Of a stretch of 64,000 nucleotides of DNA, positions 53,597 to 63,049 are shown piece after piece; within the stretch, counting starts at the first letter, position 1; every line of letters starts with the position of its first letter. The position numbers and the translations under genes are program-made. The notes below the pieces were generated by a model, which worked only from the letters and a program-made list of their open reading frames with translations, did not search any database and had not been told where the DNA came from. This DNA comes from Lachnospiraceae bacterium (GTDB taxonomy: Bacteria; Bacillota; Clostridia; Lachnospirales; Lachnospiraceae), in contig CABIXN010000007.1 in NCBI GenBank assembly GCA_902362715.1, positions 1 to 64,000 of the forward strand, in the 5' to 3' direction.

Positions 53597-53693
53597 AGCT
53601 GCCTCCAAAAATTTTACTTTCTGATAGGTTTTCCTGTGATTGGAAGATTTATACATGTTTTACAGAAGCTTACATCTGAAACATCCTGTTGTT

Positions 53694-54893
53694 TTACGCT
53701 TCTATTTGTGCAAATACTTTATCAAGCTTCTCTGCCATCTCATCCACGTGGCTTTTTTCAATAATCAGCGGCGGAACAAACCGAAGAACATCAGATCCTG
53801 CAGTAATTATTATCAGCCCCTCCTCCAGAGCTTTCGCTGCAGCCTTTCCAACCGGAACGTTAAGTACAAGCCCCTGCATCAGTCCAAGTCCCCGTCTTGC
53901 TGATACAAATTCATATTTTTCCACCAGAGCGTCCAGCGCATGTTCCAGGTATGGCGCAACCTCCTGCACATGTTCCAGAATGTTTTCTTTTTCCATCAGG
54001 TCAAAAACCGTGCTGACTGCCGCTCCCACCAATGGATTTCCTCCATAGGTTGTTCCGTGGTCTCCCGGCACTAAAGACTTCTCTGCTGCTTTTTCCGTCA
54101 TTAAAAATGCTCCCACAGGAACACCGCATCCAAAGGCTTTTGCACAGGTCATAATGTCAGGCTTTACATCATAATGCTGCCATGCAAACATTTTTCCGGT
54201 ACGCCCCATACCGCACTGAATTTCATCCGTCACCATCAAAATATCATGTTCATCACAAATTTTTCGGATTCCTTCTATAAACTCTTTCTCTGCCGGATAA
54301 ATACCGCCCTCTCCCTGTACTGTCTCAAGAAAAATGGCGCAGGTTTTCTCTGTAATCTGTTTTTTTACACTGTCCAGATCATTATATTCGGCAAAACGCA
54401 CTCCGGGAATCAGCGGTTCAAAAGGTTCCTGATAATGCCTGGTTCCCGTAATAGACAGTGCTCCAAGACTTCTTCCATGAAACGCATGATTCATAGCAAT
54501 AATCTCATGTCCTGCATGTCCGTCTCTTGTATAAGCATACTTTTTAGCTGCCTTCATGGCTCCTTCAATGGCTTCTGTTCCACTGTTGGTAAAAAAGATC
54601 CGGTCCATTCCGGAGGCTGCCAGCGCTTTTTTGGCGGCTTCAATTACAGGAGTATTATAGTATAAATTAGAGGTATGAATCACCTTATCAATCTGTGCTT
54701 TTAAAGCATCATTATACTCTTTTTTCCCGTATCCAAAGGCGCTTACCGCAATGCCTGCTGCAAAATCCAGATATTTTTTTCCGTCAGTGTCGTACAGATA
54801 CACACCTTCTCCCCTTTCCAGCACCACCGGAAAACGGTTATAGGTATGCAAAAGCTCTTCTTCTGCGCAATTCATATATTCCTGTTTATTCAT
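53694..54893 (-). CDS. argD: Acetylornithine aminotransferase
   Basis: Converts N-acetylglutamate semialdehyde to N-acetylornithine with glutamate as donor. The 399-residue class III PLP aminotransferase has [41 protein letters not shown] and the PLP lysine in [15 protein letters not shown]. It overlaps argB by 8 nt, a clear sign of one operon. Length and motifs are those of biosynthetic ArgD rather than GABA aminotransferase. Confidence 0.93.
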   Translation of the reverse strand: MNKQEYMNCAEEELLHTYNRFPVVLERGEGVYLYDTDGKKYLDFAAGIAVSAFGYGKKEYNDALKAQIDKVIHTSNLYYNTPVIEAAKKALAASGMDRIFFTNSGTEAIEGAMKAAKKYAYTRDGHAGHEIIAMNHAFHGRSLGALSITGTRHYQEPFEPLIPGVRFAEYNDLDSVKKQITEKTCAIFLETVQGEGGIYPAEKEFIEGIRKICDEHDILMVTDEIQCGMGRTGKMFAWQHYDVKPDIMTCAKAFGCGVPVGAFLMTEKAAEKSLVPGDHGTTYGGNPLVGAAVSTVFDLMEKENILEHVQEVAPYLEHALDALVEKYEFVSARRGLGLMQGLVLNVPVGKAAAKALEEGLIIITAGSDVLRFVPPLIIEKSHVDEMAEKLDKVFAQIEA

Positions 54894-55785
54894 GATAAAA
54901 CTTCGTCTCCTTTTCTCCTAAAATGGCCGTTCCGATACCTTTATTTGTAAAGATCTCAAGAAGCAGACAGTGAGCAATCCGTCCGTCCAGAATATGTACC
55001 CTCGAAACGCCATTCATAATTGCATCAATACAGCTGTTTAATTTTGGAAGCATTCCGCCGCCGATATTTCCGGAAGCTAAAAGCTCCTTTGCCTCATTCA
55101 CTGTCAGCTCTGAAATCAGACTGTTCTTGTCCTGGGGATCTTTATATACACCTTCAATATCTGTTAAAAATGCCAGTTTTTCTGCCTGAACGGCTTTTGC
55201 AATGGCACACGCCGCATCATCCGCATTAATATTGTAAGTGTCAAACTGCTCATCAAGACCAATAGGGCATACAATCGGAAGAAAATCTTTTTCCAGCAGA
55301 TCATAAAGAATTTTGGGATCTACCTCTGTAATTTCACCTACATAGCCGATATCTTTTCCCTGGCTGTATTTTTTCTGTACCTTTAACAGGCCGCCATCCT
55401 TGCCGCTGATACTGATGGCTTTTACTCCCAGCTCTTCCACCAGCGTTACAAGGGATTTGCCCACGCGGTTTAATACCATTTCCGCAATTTCCATGGTAGC
55501 TTCATCTGTTTTTCGAAGACCATTGATAAAAACAGGTTCCATTCCGGATTTTTCCACCCATTTACTGATCTCTTTTCCGCCTCCGTGTACAATAATAGGC
55601 TTAAATCCAACCAGCTTTAACAGCGTCACATCCTGAATGACATGTTTTTTTAATTCCTCGTCAATCATGGCGCTTCCGCCGTATTTCACAACAATAATTT
55701 TTCTGTTAAAACGCTGAATATAGGGCAGCGCTTCAATTAATACCTCTGCTTTTTCAAGAACTTCGGCCATATTTTTCTCTTCCAT
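54886..55785 (-). CDS. argB: Acetylglutamate kinase
   Basis: Phosphorylates N-acetylglutamate. It has the amino-acid-kinase fold with [38 protein letters not shown] and the [10 protein letters not shown] block. The ATG at 55785 (299 residues) with AAGAGG 9 nt upstream is chosen; the longer in-frame extension upstream has no homology-like content. The N-terminal extension (ALPYIQRF) suits an arginine-sensitive enzyme, so feedback inhibition is plausible. Confidence 0.94.
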   Translation of the reverse strand: MEEKNMAEVLEKAEVLIEALPYIQRFNRKIIVVKYGGSAMIDEELKKHVIQDVTLLKLVGFKPIIVHGGGKEISKWVEKSGMEPVFINGLRKTDEATMEIAEMVLNRVGKSLVTLVEELGVKAISISGKDGGLLKVQKKYSQGKDIGYVGEITEVDPKILYDLLEKDFLPIVCPIGLDEQFDTYNINADDAACAIAKAVQAEKLAFLTDIEGVYKDPQDKNSLISELTVNEAKELLASGNIGGGMLPKLNSCIDAIMNGVSRVHILDGRIAHCLLLEIFTNKGIGTAILGEKETKFYHE

Positions 55786-55904
55786 GAAATAATACCTCTT
55801 TTCTTCCTCTTTATAATATTCCGTTAACATCCGATAAATCTTTTTTACTTCACAGCTTAATCCGTACAGCAATTTTTATTCTATCAGCTTACATCTGTAT
55901 TATT

Positions 55905-56357
55905 TTACTCATTAAACTTTGTAATATTTTCTTCATTCAGCCCAAACTCAAAGTAATTAATATCACTGCGCTTTGTCCAGCCTACATGCTCCCAAAACAC
56001 ATTTCCCACTTCATTTTTCTTAAATGCAATCAGGTTCACTTTATTAATATGCTCCGCCTGGAGCGCACGCATGGCTGCTGTAGCCATTTGTTTCCCGATC
56101 CCGTGTTTCCGGTATTCTTCTTTTACGCAGACATGATAAAAGCAGCCGCTGCGGCCGTCGTGTCCGCACAATATAGAACCTACGATTTTACCATCCGCTT
56201 CCGCTACCATGCTGGTAGTTGGATTTCTTTTCAGAAAACGCCTGGTTCCCTCCCTGGAATCATCTAAAGATCTTAAGCCAAATCCCCTGATGGTTTTCCA
56301 TATCTCAAATACACAGTCATAATCTGCTATGGTCATCGGCCGGATTTTTATTTCCAT
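55905..56357 (-). CDS. GNAT-family acetyltransferase in the arginine operon
   Basis: A 150-residue GNAT protein with the acetyl-CoA motif YRKHGIGKQMATAAM and a central KIVGSILCGHDGRSGCFYHV strand pair. It lies 11 nt after argC and 119 nt before argB, the position where argJ stands in many Firmicutes. Short stand-alone GNAT N-acetylglutamate synthases are known (for example in mycobacteria), so it may make N-acetylglutamate. No other substrate evidence is visible; AAGGAGG supports the start. Confidence 0.85.
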   Translation of the reverse strand: MEIKIRPMTIADYDCVFEIWKTIRGFGLRSLDDSREGTRRFLKRNPTTSMVAEADGKIVGSILCGHDGRSGCFYHVCVKEEYRKHGIGKQMATAAMRALQAEHINKVNLIAFKKNEVGNVFWEHVGWTKRSDINYFEFGLNEENITKFNE

Positions 56358-56368
56358 CCTCTTCCTCC

Positions 56369-57424
56369 TTACGGGAACATAGGTACCAGTTCAAGTCCTT
56401 CTGACTCTTTTAGGCCAAACAGCAGATTCATATTCTGCACTGCCTGACCGGCAGCCCCTTTTACAAGATTGTCCAAAGCTCCCATCATAATAATCCGTCC
56501 GGTTCTCTCATCTATTTTAAAATTAATATCTACAAAATTGCTGCCTTCCACCCATTTGGTTTCCGGAACAACCCCCGCATCAAGAACCCGGACAAATTTT
56601 TCTTCTGCATAATATTTATCATAAACAGCCCGGATCTCTTCTGAGGAAGGCAGACTCCCATCTGCTTTTCGTTTCAGGGAAGCATACTCTGTTGCCAGAA
56701 TTCCCCGGTTCATAGGTACCAGATGGGGGGTAAAATTAATTACAATTTCCCTTCCCGCCGCATAACCCAGCTGCTCCTCGATCTCCGGAGTATGGCGGTG
56801 GGATGCCACACCATATGCTTTCATATTTTCATTTACTTCACAAAACAAATTTGAAACCTTAGCTCCTCTTCCGGCCCCTGAAGTACCTGATTTCGCATCC
56901 ACAATCAGAGTATCCGGATCAATCAGTCCTTCTTTTACCAGTGGATAAGCTGTCAAAATAGAACACGTGGTATAGCAGCCCGGATTAGCTACCAGCCTGG
57001 CTCCTTTTACCTTTTCTCTGTTTATTTCACAAAGTCCGTAAACTGCTTCTTCTATAAACTGCGGACTTTTATGTTCAATACCGTACCATTTTTCATAAAC
57101 AGCTGCATCCTTAATTCTGTAATCGGCGCTTAAATCTACTATTTTTACCTGCTTTAAAATCTCCTCTGTTAAAACAGATGCTAAAAATCCCTGGGGCGTC
57201 GCCGTAAAAATTACATCTACCTGTTTTGCAAGTTCATTCAGATTATCATCCATACAGGATGCATCCACCAGCTGAAACATATTCTGATATACAGAAGCAT
57301 ATTTCTGGTCAATATAACTTCTGGATCCATACCATTTGATTTCCACTTCTTTATGCCCCAGCAAAAGCCGCACCAGCTCTGCTCCCGCATACCCTGTGGC
57401 TCCGATAATTCCTGCTTTTATCAT
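56369..57424 (-). CDS. argC: N-acetyl-gamma-glutamyl-phosphate reductase
   Basis: Reduces N-acetylglutamyl phosphate to the semialdehyde with NADPH. The 351-residue protein has GATGYAGAELVRLL at the N-terminus, the catalytic Cys150 in VANPGCYTT, and SGAGRGAK. It is the first gene of the minus-strand arginine cluster and is divergent from argG across a region with ARG-box-like sites. Confidence 0.95.
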   Translation of the reverse strand: MIKAGIIGATGYAGAELVRLLLGHKEVEIKWYGSRSYIDQKYASVYQNMFQLVDASCMDDNLNELAKQVDVIFTATPQGFLASVLTEEILKQVKIVDLSADYRIKDAAVYEKWYGIEHKSPQFIEEAVYGLCEINREKVKGARLVANPGCYTTCSILTAYPLVKEGLIDPDTLIVDAKSGTSGAGRGAKVSNLFCEVNENMKAYGVASHRHTPEIEEQLGYAAGREIVINFTPHLVPMNRGILATEYASLKRKADGSLPSSEEIRAVYDKYYAEEKFVRVLDAGVVPETKWVEGSNFVDINFKIDERTGRIIMMGALDNLVKGAAGQAVQNMNLLFGLKESEGLELVPMFP

Positions 57425-57481
57425 TTTAAAGACCTCTTTTCCCGGTTCCTGTCCGCGATTTATTCATTTATACATTTATAA

Positions 57482-57495
57482 TGCATAATTATTCA
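57482..57495. promoter_or_regulatory. ARG-box-like ArgR site, argC side
   Basis: TGCATAATTATTCA matches the core TGNATWWWWATNCA at all fixed positions, 58 nt upstream of argC. ArgR repression of argC is the natural reading; argR itself is not in the window. Confidence 0.7.
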
Positions 57496-57539
57496 TTTTT
57501 AACTGTATAAAAACAACAACAATACTCCACAGTTAAAAA
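57496..57539. repeat. AT-rich inverted repeat in the argC-argG region
   Basis: TTTTTAACTGT (57496-57506) and ACAGTTAAAAA (57529-57539) are perfect inverse complements, 22 nt apart, directly beside the ARG box. Purpose unknown; it may be a binding site or a terminator for antisense transcription. Confidence 0.55.
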
Positions 57540-57644
57540 ACAATAGTAAATATATCACACTTCTTCATATATTTAAAGGATTTTCTTTCATTTTTTTATT
57601 TCTGTACTCTTTGTACAGGATATTGTATATTTATGTATGATATA

Positions 57645-57658
57645 TGTATATTTTTTCA
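57645..57658. promoter_or_regulatory. ARG-box-like ArgR site, argG side
   Basis: TGTATATTTTTTCA matches the core at all but one fixed position. It lies immediately upstream of the argG -35. Confidence 0.55.
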
Positions 57659-57659
57659 C

Positions 57660-57688
57660 TTGCGCCAAAATTTAATTTGTAGTATATT
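57660..57688 (+). promoter_or_regulatory. Promoter of argG
   Basis: TTGCGC (57660-57665), 17 nt, TATATT (57683-57688). Start of transcription near 57695 gives a leader of about 130 nt. Confidence 0.6.
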
Positions 57689-57704
57689 ATCTGTAGTTCT
57701 CTAG

Positions 57705-57783
57705 TCCGGACGATGAAACACCGGATGGATTTACCGGGGCACAGCGCCCGGTTATTTCACAGGCAGCTTTCACGCTTTCCTGT
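57705..57783 (+). ncRNA. Hairpin-rich leader of argG
   Basis: Three consecutive hairpins: TCCGG/CCGGA (57705-57709 and 57721-57725), ACCGGG/CCCGGT (57733-57738 and 57747-57752), and ACAGG-AGC/GCT-CCTGT (57759-57783). Their GC content contrasts with the AT-rich surroundings. No T-run follows. It could be a cis-regulatory RNA; I do not recognise a known riboswitch class. Confidence 0.4.
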
Positions 57784-57825
57784 AAGACGAAAAAATTCTA
57801 TATACATAAAGGAAGGAATCTTGTT

Positions 57826-59046
57826 ATGAAAGAAAAAGTTGTTTTAGCTTATTCAGGCGGACTTGATACAACCGCAATTATCCCATGGCTGAAAGAAAAT
57901 TACGATTATGAAGTCATCTGCTGCTGCGTAGACTGCGGACAGGAAGAGGAATTAGACGGTCTGGAAGAAAGAGCAAAATTATCCGGCGCATCCAAATTAT
58001 ATATTGAGGATATTACAGATGAATTCTGCGACGACTATATTGTTCCATGTGTTCAGGCCGGCGCAGTATATGAAAATAAATATTTACTGGGAACCTCTAT
58101 GGCCCGCCCGGGAATCGCAAAAAAATTAGTTGAAATCGCAAGAAAAGAAGGCGCTACTGCAATCTGCCACGGCGCTACCGGCAAAGGAAATGACCAGATT
58201 CGTTTCGAGCTTGGTATCAAAGCTCTGGCTCCGGATTTAAAAATCATTGCAGCATGGCGTCAGGACGCATGGACCATGCAGTCCCGTGAAGAAGAAATCG
58301 AATACTGTAAAGCTCACGGTATCGACCTTCCGTTTTCTGCTGACAGCAGCTACAGCCGCGACCGTAACTTATGGCATATCAGCCACGAGGGACTGGAACT
58401 GGAGGATCCGGCTGTTGAGCCAAACTATGATCATGTATTAGTTTTAGGCGTAACACCTGAAAAAGCTCCGGAAGAAGGCGAATATGTAACAATGACCTTC
58501 GAAGCAGGCGTTCCAAAAACTGTAAACGGAAAAGAAATGAAGGTTTCCGATATTATCCGTGAGTTAAACCGTTTAGGCGGCAAACACGGTATCGGTATCA
58601 TTGATATCGTAGAAAACCGTGTGGTAGGAATGAAATCCCGGGGTGTTTATGAAACACCGGGGGGAACCATTCTTATGGAAGCACATCAGCAGTTAGAAGA
58701 ACTTGTTCTTGACCGCGCTACCATGGAAGTAAAAAAAGACATGGGCAACAAAATGGCTCAGATCTGCTATGAAGGAAAATGGTTTACCCCTCTTAGAGAA
58801 GCAGTTCAGGCTTTTGTGGAATCCACACAGAAATATGTAACCGGTGAAGTGAAATTCAAACTTTACAAAGGCAACATTATCAAAGCTGGAACCACTTCCC
58901 CACACACTCTCTACAGTGAGTCTTTAGCAAGCTTCACAACAGGAGAACTTTATGACCACCATGACGCAGAAGGATTTATCACACTCTTTGGACTTCCTTT
59001 AAAAGTCCGGGCTATGAAAATGGCAGAAGCTGAGAAAAATAATTAA
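57826..59046 (+). CDS. argG: Argininosuccinate synthase
   Basis: Joins citrulline and aspartate using ATP. The 406-residue protein has the N-type PP-loop AYSGGLDTTAIIPWLKE, the family blocks GATGKGNDQIRFELG and SADSSYSRDRNLWHISHEG, and the C-terminal GKWFTPLREA. GGAAGGA precedes the ATG. argH, its usual neighbour, does not follow; a terminator and an unrelated minus-strand gene do. Confidence 0.97.
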   Translation: MKEKVVLAYSGGLDTTAIIPWLKENYDYEVICCCVDCGQEEELDGLEERAKLSGASKLYIEDITDEFCDDYIVPCVQAGAVYENKYLLGTSMARPGIAKKLVEIARKEGATAICHGATGKGNDQIRFELGIKALAPDLKIIAAWRQDAWTMQSREEEIEYCKAHGIDLPFSADSSYSRDRNLWHISHEGLELEDPAVEPNYDHVLVLGVTPEKAPEEGEYVTMTFEAGVPKTVNGKEMKVSDIIRELNRLGGKHGIGIIDIVENRVVGMKSRGVYETPGGTILMEAHQQLEELVLDRATMEVKKDMGNKMAQICYEGKWFTPLREAVQAFVESTQKYVTGEVKFKLYKGNIIKAGTTSPHTLYSESLASFTTGELYDHHDAEGFITLFGLPLKVRAMKMAEAEKNN

Positions 59047-59073
59047 TCTGTTATAAAAGGAAAAGAAAAAACT

Positions 59074-59131
59074 GTACCCTGATAGTAAGACACACAAAAA
59101 AGCTGTATTGAACTATTAGGGTACTTTCTTG
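59074..59131 (+). terminator. Terminator of argG
   Basis: GTACCCTGATAGT (59074-59086) pairs with ACTATTAGGGTAC (59112-59124), one G-U, followed by TTTCTTGTTT. Confidence 0.75.
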
Positions 59132-59178
59132 TTTATATAATAACAAAAAATAAACATCATTTTCAAATCTTTTTAATA

Positions 59179-60639
59179 CTACATTCTTCCGTTTTGCCCA
59201 TCAGCCTCGGCCTTCCCCAGCAAATACAAAAACGCAATTGCAGGTACTCGAAAAACAGGCACTTTTGTTTCATGTCTGGTAACACCAAAATCATCTAATT
59301 GCTTCGTAATAAGAAAGGCATTTGTAATCTTTGACTTTTCATCTTTACATAATTCCACAATAGCATCCGTGGCAGGGATATGAGAATTATTGCGGTATTT
59401 AACTTCACAAAGAATTTTCTCACGAGGCAGCTCCACCACCACATCAACCTCTTTCTGATTATCCTTTGCCTTTCTAAAATACCCCAGTTGCGCCGTGCTT
59501 CCCTGATAAAAAGACACAATATGTTTATATACAGTAGTTTCTACCATAGCTCCCAGTTCTTTTTCATCTGACAGCACATCGTCAATCATCAATACTGCAT
59601 TGCGGATAGCTGCATCTGCAATAAAAATTTTTGGTTTTCCTTTTAATGCCCCTTTGCTTCCTACATTCATTGGTTTTGCCAGATAAAGAAGATTAGACAT
59701 TTCAAGGGCTTCAATATAACTGTCAATGGTAGCAACAGAAGTATTTTCTAATTCCTTAGCTGCCGTTGTCACGCTGAAAATCTCAGTAGAATTCATACAA
59801 AGATATAAAAACAATTTTTCCATCAAAAGTGGACTCCGAATATTAAATAAAGTAAGCACATCCCGCTTAATAACTTTATCTACCACATCCTCACGCAGCA
59901 TCCTTTGTGCATAAATATCATCATCAGACAATACAAGCTCCGGAAAACCTCCTATCATTAAGTAGCGATTAAAATGTCCCTCTAAGGATGCAAATCTGGC
60001 CATTAAATCTCCCAGCTGTGCTTTACTCATTTTAATCAGCTTTGTAATTCGAAGTTTATCAGGCAGAACCGGTTCCTCAAGCTGTAACAAACGGCAATAC
60101 TCGTAAAACGACATTGTCGGTATTTTCAAAACATTCCATCTTCCCGTCCCACTATCCGCCGCCCCCTTTTCCAGTATTGGACTCGCCGATCCCGTTGCAG
60201 TTAGACGAATATCTTTTCTGCTGTCATAAATAACTTTCATCCACAATTCCCAATGTTCCGTATATTGAATTTCATCAAAAAAAATATAACGTGTCCCCTG
60301 AATTGGATAAAGCGATTCATAAATAGAAAGTACCATTTCCACATTGACTAATTTTACAATTGGATTATCAAAAGATACATACAAAATATTTCTGGTATTT
60401 ATTCCGTTTTCAATCAGGTTATTTATCATCTGATACATAATTGTTGTCTTCCCCACACGTCTCGCTCCGGACAGTACGGCAAACCGACGTATCGTATTAT
60501 GTTTCATTATTCTGAGTGCTTCATCGTACGCAAGTCGTTTTTGCGGTTTACACTCATCCTTTATTGCCGCTGGGTTGAGCCACCATGGATTATACTTACG
60601 CAACACCTTAATAACCTGTTCATCGCTTACAATAGCCAT
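59179..60639 (-). CDS. AAA ATPase with C-terminal DUF4143
   Basis: A 486-residue protein with Walker A GARRVGKTT (58-66), Walker B YIFFDEIQ and a sensor TATGSA, followed by a DUF4143 domain with the VDVVVELPREKILCEVKYR nuclease-like block. This AAA_14/DUF4143 family is common and often multi-copy in gut Firmicutes; its role is unknown and it behaves like an accessory gene. No toxin or antitoxin partner is seen. The ATG has AGGTGC upstream. Confidence 0.87.
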   Translation of the reverse strand: MAIVSDEQVIKVLRKYNPWWLNPAAIKDECKPQKRLAYDEALRIMKHNTIRRFAVLSGARRVGKTTIMYQMINNLIENGINTRNILYVSFDNPIVKLVNVEMVLSIYESLYPIQGTRYIFFDEIQYTEHWELWMKVIYDSRKDIRLTATGSASPILEKGAADSGTGRWNVLKIPTMSFYEYCRLLQLEEPVLPDKLRITKLIKMSKAQLGDLMARFASLEGHFNRYLMIGGFPELVLSDDDIYAQRMLREDVVDKVIKRDVLTLFNIRSPLLMEKLFLYLCMNSTEIFSVTTAAKELENTSVATIDSYIEALEMSNLLYLAKPMNVGSKGALKGKPKIFIADAAIRNAVLMIDDVLSDEKELGAMVETTVYKHIVSFYQGSTAQLGYFRKAKDNQKEVDVVVELPREKILCEVKYRNNSHIPATDAIVELCKDEKSKITNAFLITKQLDDFGVTRHETKVPVFRVPAIAFLYLLGKAEADGQNGRM

Positions 60640-60910
60640 AAATGCACCTCCATACTTTTACTATTCCCCGGAAAAATCAATATTATACTTTGTTATTTTC
60701 TTGGGAGTTATGCAAGTATATTATAACAACAGTCAATCGCAAAGTACAGAGATAAGATCAGATTTTTCAGCATTATTTTTCTATGCACCACTTCATTCCT
60801 TCTTCTTAATCACTAAAAAACCTCTGCTCAAGCCCCATATTTCCCTTCTGGCTATTTTCCTCAATTTCCGCTATAATAATTCCTGATAATACAAATCGGA
60901 GGAAGTATAC

Positions 60911-61291
60911 ATGAGCACAAATAAACCTATTACCGATCCGGACATGATCCCGGATTTTATTAAAGAGCAGCTTATGAAACCAAATGCATTTGCAGAACTT
61001 ATCGGAGACGAAGAGGCTTCTGCTGCCTCTTATTTTAAATCGGAAAGCCGAAAGGAAATGAGACGCTTTTACTTAAATTATCCTGCCATTGATCCAAATG
61101 GCACAGAGCTTCGTCTGTATGTGGAAATCGAAGTAGATGAAGAAGATCCAAGTTATCTCAACTATTGGATCGGATGTGAGGAACACCCCAGAAAACGGTA
61201 TATTGCTTCTGTTCAGGGAAACCTGGATCAGGAGTCACTTTTGGATATTGTTAAGATTAAACATCTGAATATTTATTTAAAGGAATTATAA
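60911..61291 (+). CDS. Small protein of unknown function
   Basis: A 126-residue acidic, soluble protein without signal peptide or membrane segment; I recognise no family. The middle (MRRFYLNYPAIDPNGTELRLYVEIEVDEEDPSYLNYWIG) looks like beta strands. GGAGG lies before the ATG and a possible -10, TATAAT, about 30 nt upstream. It is convergent with the PfkB gene. The region before it (60640-60910) shows nothing else. Confidence 0.7.
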   Translation: MSTNKPITDPDMIPDFIKEQLMKPNAFAELIGDEEASAASYFKSESRKEMRRFYLNYPAIDPNGTELRLYVEIEVDEEDPSYLNYWIGCEEHPRKRYIASVQGNLDQESLLDIVKIKHLNIYLKEL

Positions 61292-61295
61292 TAAC

Positions 61296-61331
61296 ATGCC
61301 CCGCAGCAGCTATACAGCCGCCGCGGGGCAT
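61296..61331. terminator. Hairpin between the small gene and the PfkB gene
   Basis: ATGCCCCGC (61296-61304) pairs exactly with GCGGGGCAT (61323-61331), 18-nt loop. No good T-run on either side; probably still terminates both convergent genes. Confidence 0.55.
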
Positions 61332-61338
61332 ATGATTC

Positions 61339-62472
61339 CTAATCTGATTTTGGCAAAAGCAGATACTGTTTCTCCCATCCTTTTTCTATCCGCTGCATCT
61401 GTTCTTCCAGAGACTTTAAATTGGAAACCGCATCGTATGATTCCACACAGGAAGCTCCCGTGGCCGCTGCCAGCTTCAAGCAGTCCTCCCATGAATATCC
61501 GGACATAACAGCCTGCAGAAATGCTGCGATACTTGTATCTCCGGCACCGGTCCCTGATAAAATCCCATGGGGTTTATATGAATATTCAAAATGACGTTTG
61601 TCCGCCCACTGCCGGACATCTTTTATAATACCTGTTTTTTTCAGGCGTTTTTCTCCACCCACAGCCAGATACAATCCGGCCGCCCCGCATTTTATTAATA
61701 CAATATTGGCGCCCCAGTCCAGTAAGCGGTCTGCCAGTTTTTCAATTTCAGACAAACGCAGAACAGAAGTAATGTCCCCTCCATCTGCTCTCTTTTTCCA
61801 GCTGTCATACTGCTGCCTGTCAATCATAAAAGCCAGTTCTTCTATACTGGGCAGAAAAAAGTCCACATAGGGTATAACTCTTTTTATAATCTTCTCCCAG
61901 TCAGCCTTGGCCGCCTCTGACCGCTGATCTACAGCAGCCATATCCAGCGAAGTTGCCACTCCAAGGCTTTTTACCCGCTGAAATATGCTAAGCAGCTCTT
62001 CCCCATCCCTTTGATATATCTTTTTCATCAGCGGCGGATAACCGAAATGAAACAGCCCTGCCCCTTTAATCTCGTCATAGTCAAGGTCACTGCCGGAAAA
62101 TGTATGATTCGTCCCTGGATGGTGCAGAAACATCCTGTCAATCCCTTTGGGCGCCAATACCACAGAATATGATGTACTGCCATCCGGATCCTCCATAATA
62201 TGATCAACCTCGGCAAATTTGTTTAGCTGCTCTTTTACAATGGAGCCAAAATGATCATGGCCGATTTTGCTCATCAGACATACAAAAGCTCCGAGCATCT
62301 TTAATGCAAGCCCTGTATTGGCCACACTTCCCCCTATATGGATATCTGCACTTCCAACCTCGCTTAAACCTCCCGGGCAAAACAGATTTGTGATTTCACA
62401 GCCTTTATCATTTAAAAATGCGGGTGCGATATCCAGACAGATATGCCCTGCCACTACAATCTTCTGTGTCAT
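61339..62472 (-). CDS. PfkB-family carbohydrate kinase
   Basis: A 377-residue ribokinase-like kinase. It has the N-terminal substrate loop with IHIGGSVANTGLALKMLGA and the catalytic GTGAGDTSIAAFL with its Asp. The HHPGTNHTF segment contacts sugar in relatives. Substrate unknown (sugar or nucleoside). The ATG at 62472 with GGAAGG 10 nt upstream lies 7 nt after the VOC gene stop; a farther ATG at 62505 overlaps it. Confidence 0.87.
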   Translation of the reverse strand: MTQKIVVAGHICLDIAPAFLNDKGCEITNLFCPGGLSEVGSADIHIGGSVANTGLALKMLGAFVCLMSKIGHDHFGSIVKEQLNKFAEVDHIMEDPDGSTSYSVVLAPKGIDRMFLHHPGTNHTFSGSDLDYDEIKGAGLFHFGYPPLMKKIYQRDGEELLSIFQRVKSLGVATSLDMAAVDQRSEAAKADWEKIIKRVIPYVDFFLPSIEELAFMIDRQQYDSWKKRADGGDITSVLRLSEIEKLADRLLDWGANIVLIKCGAAGLYLAVGGEKRLKKTGIIKDVRQWADKRHFEYSYKPHGILSGTGAGDTSIAAFLQAVMSGYSWEDCLKLAAATGASCVESYDAVSNLKSLEEQMQRIEKGWEKQYLLLPKSD

Positions 62473-62479
62473 ATTTTTT

Positions 62480-62953
62480 CTACCTTCCATCTGAATTTTC
62501 TTCATTATGAATTTCCATTAAGATGCCCATCTCCTTTTGCAGATCCGCATAAGCAAGCATGGGAGTCACTCCATCTTCCATTTTTATATCCAGATAAGGT
62601 TTTCTGCCGGAAATCTGTCTGGCATGTGCAAGAGCCTCCCCAAAGGTTTCCTGGGATGCAAAACCAATGTGATGCATCATAGGGCCATGCAGCTTTAACC
62701 AGTCAGAAAACACCTCATCATTTTCTTTTGGGGCAAAAAGCTCTAATTCAATTCCAAGACAATCGCATACCGCGGTAATCATATGAATGCCGCCCTTTCT
62801 CCCATTTACAATCTTGTTGGCAAACACTTTTTCCACAACTTCGTATTTCCATGGACCAATTCCGTATTCTCTTTCATATAATTCGGCTGCTTTATAAACA
62901 TCTTCCACCATAATTCCAAGATGTACTATTTTTGTCAGTTTTCCTTTGCTCAT
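62480..62953 (-). CDS. VOC-superfamily protein (glyoxalase/epimerase type)
   Basis: A 157-residue vicinal-oxygen-chelate protein: HLGIMVEDVYKAAELYEREYGIGPW resembles the first motif of methylmalonyl-CoA epimerase, and HHIGFASQ and LMEIHNEE supply later metal ligands. It is paired with the PfkB kinase on one transcript, so the two may act on one sugar-derived compound. Reaction not determinable from sequence alone. AAGGAG precedes the ATG. Confidence 0.85.
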   Translation of the reverse strand: MSKGKLTKIVHLGIMVEDVYKAAELYEREYGIGPWKYEVVEKVFANKIVNGRKGGIHMITAVCDCLGIELELFAPKENDEVFSDWLKLHGPMMHHIGFASQETFGEALAHARQISGRKPYLDIKMEDGVTPMLAYADLQKEMGILMEIHNEENSDGR

Positions 62954-62988
62954 AATTACGCTCCTTCTCTATCTATTTTCTTCTAATC

Positions 62989-63017
62989 TTGACGTTATTT
63001 TTTATCAAAGGTATAAT
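62989..63017 (+). promoter_or_regulatory. Promoter of the araC-family gene
   Basis: TTGACG (62989-62994), 17 nt, TATAAT (63012-63017), followed by GGAGG and the ATG at 63050. Confidence 0.8.
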
Positions 63018-63049
63018 TCTTTTAACAACCTTTTACCGGAGGAACACGT

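Noticed and set aside
57705..57783. Guanidine-III riboswitch in the argG leader (CCGGACGA similarity)
   Set aside because: Only the first bases resemble that class; the pseudoknot partner sequences are absent.
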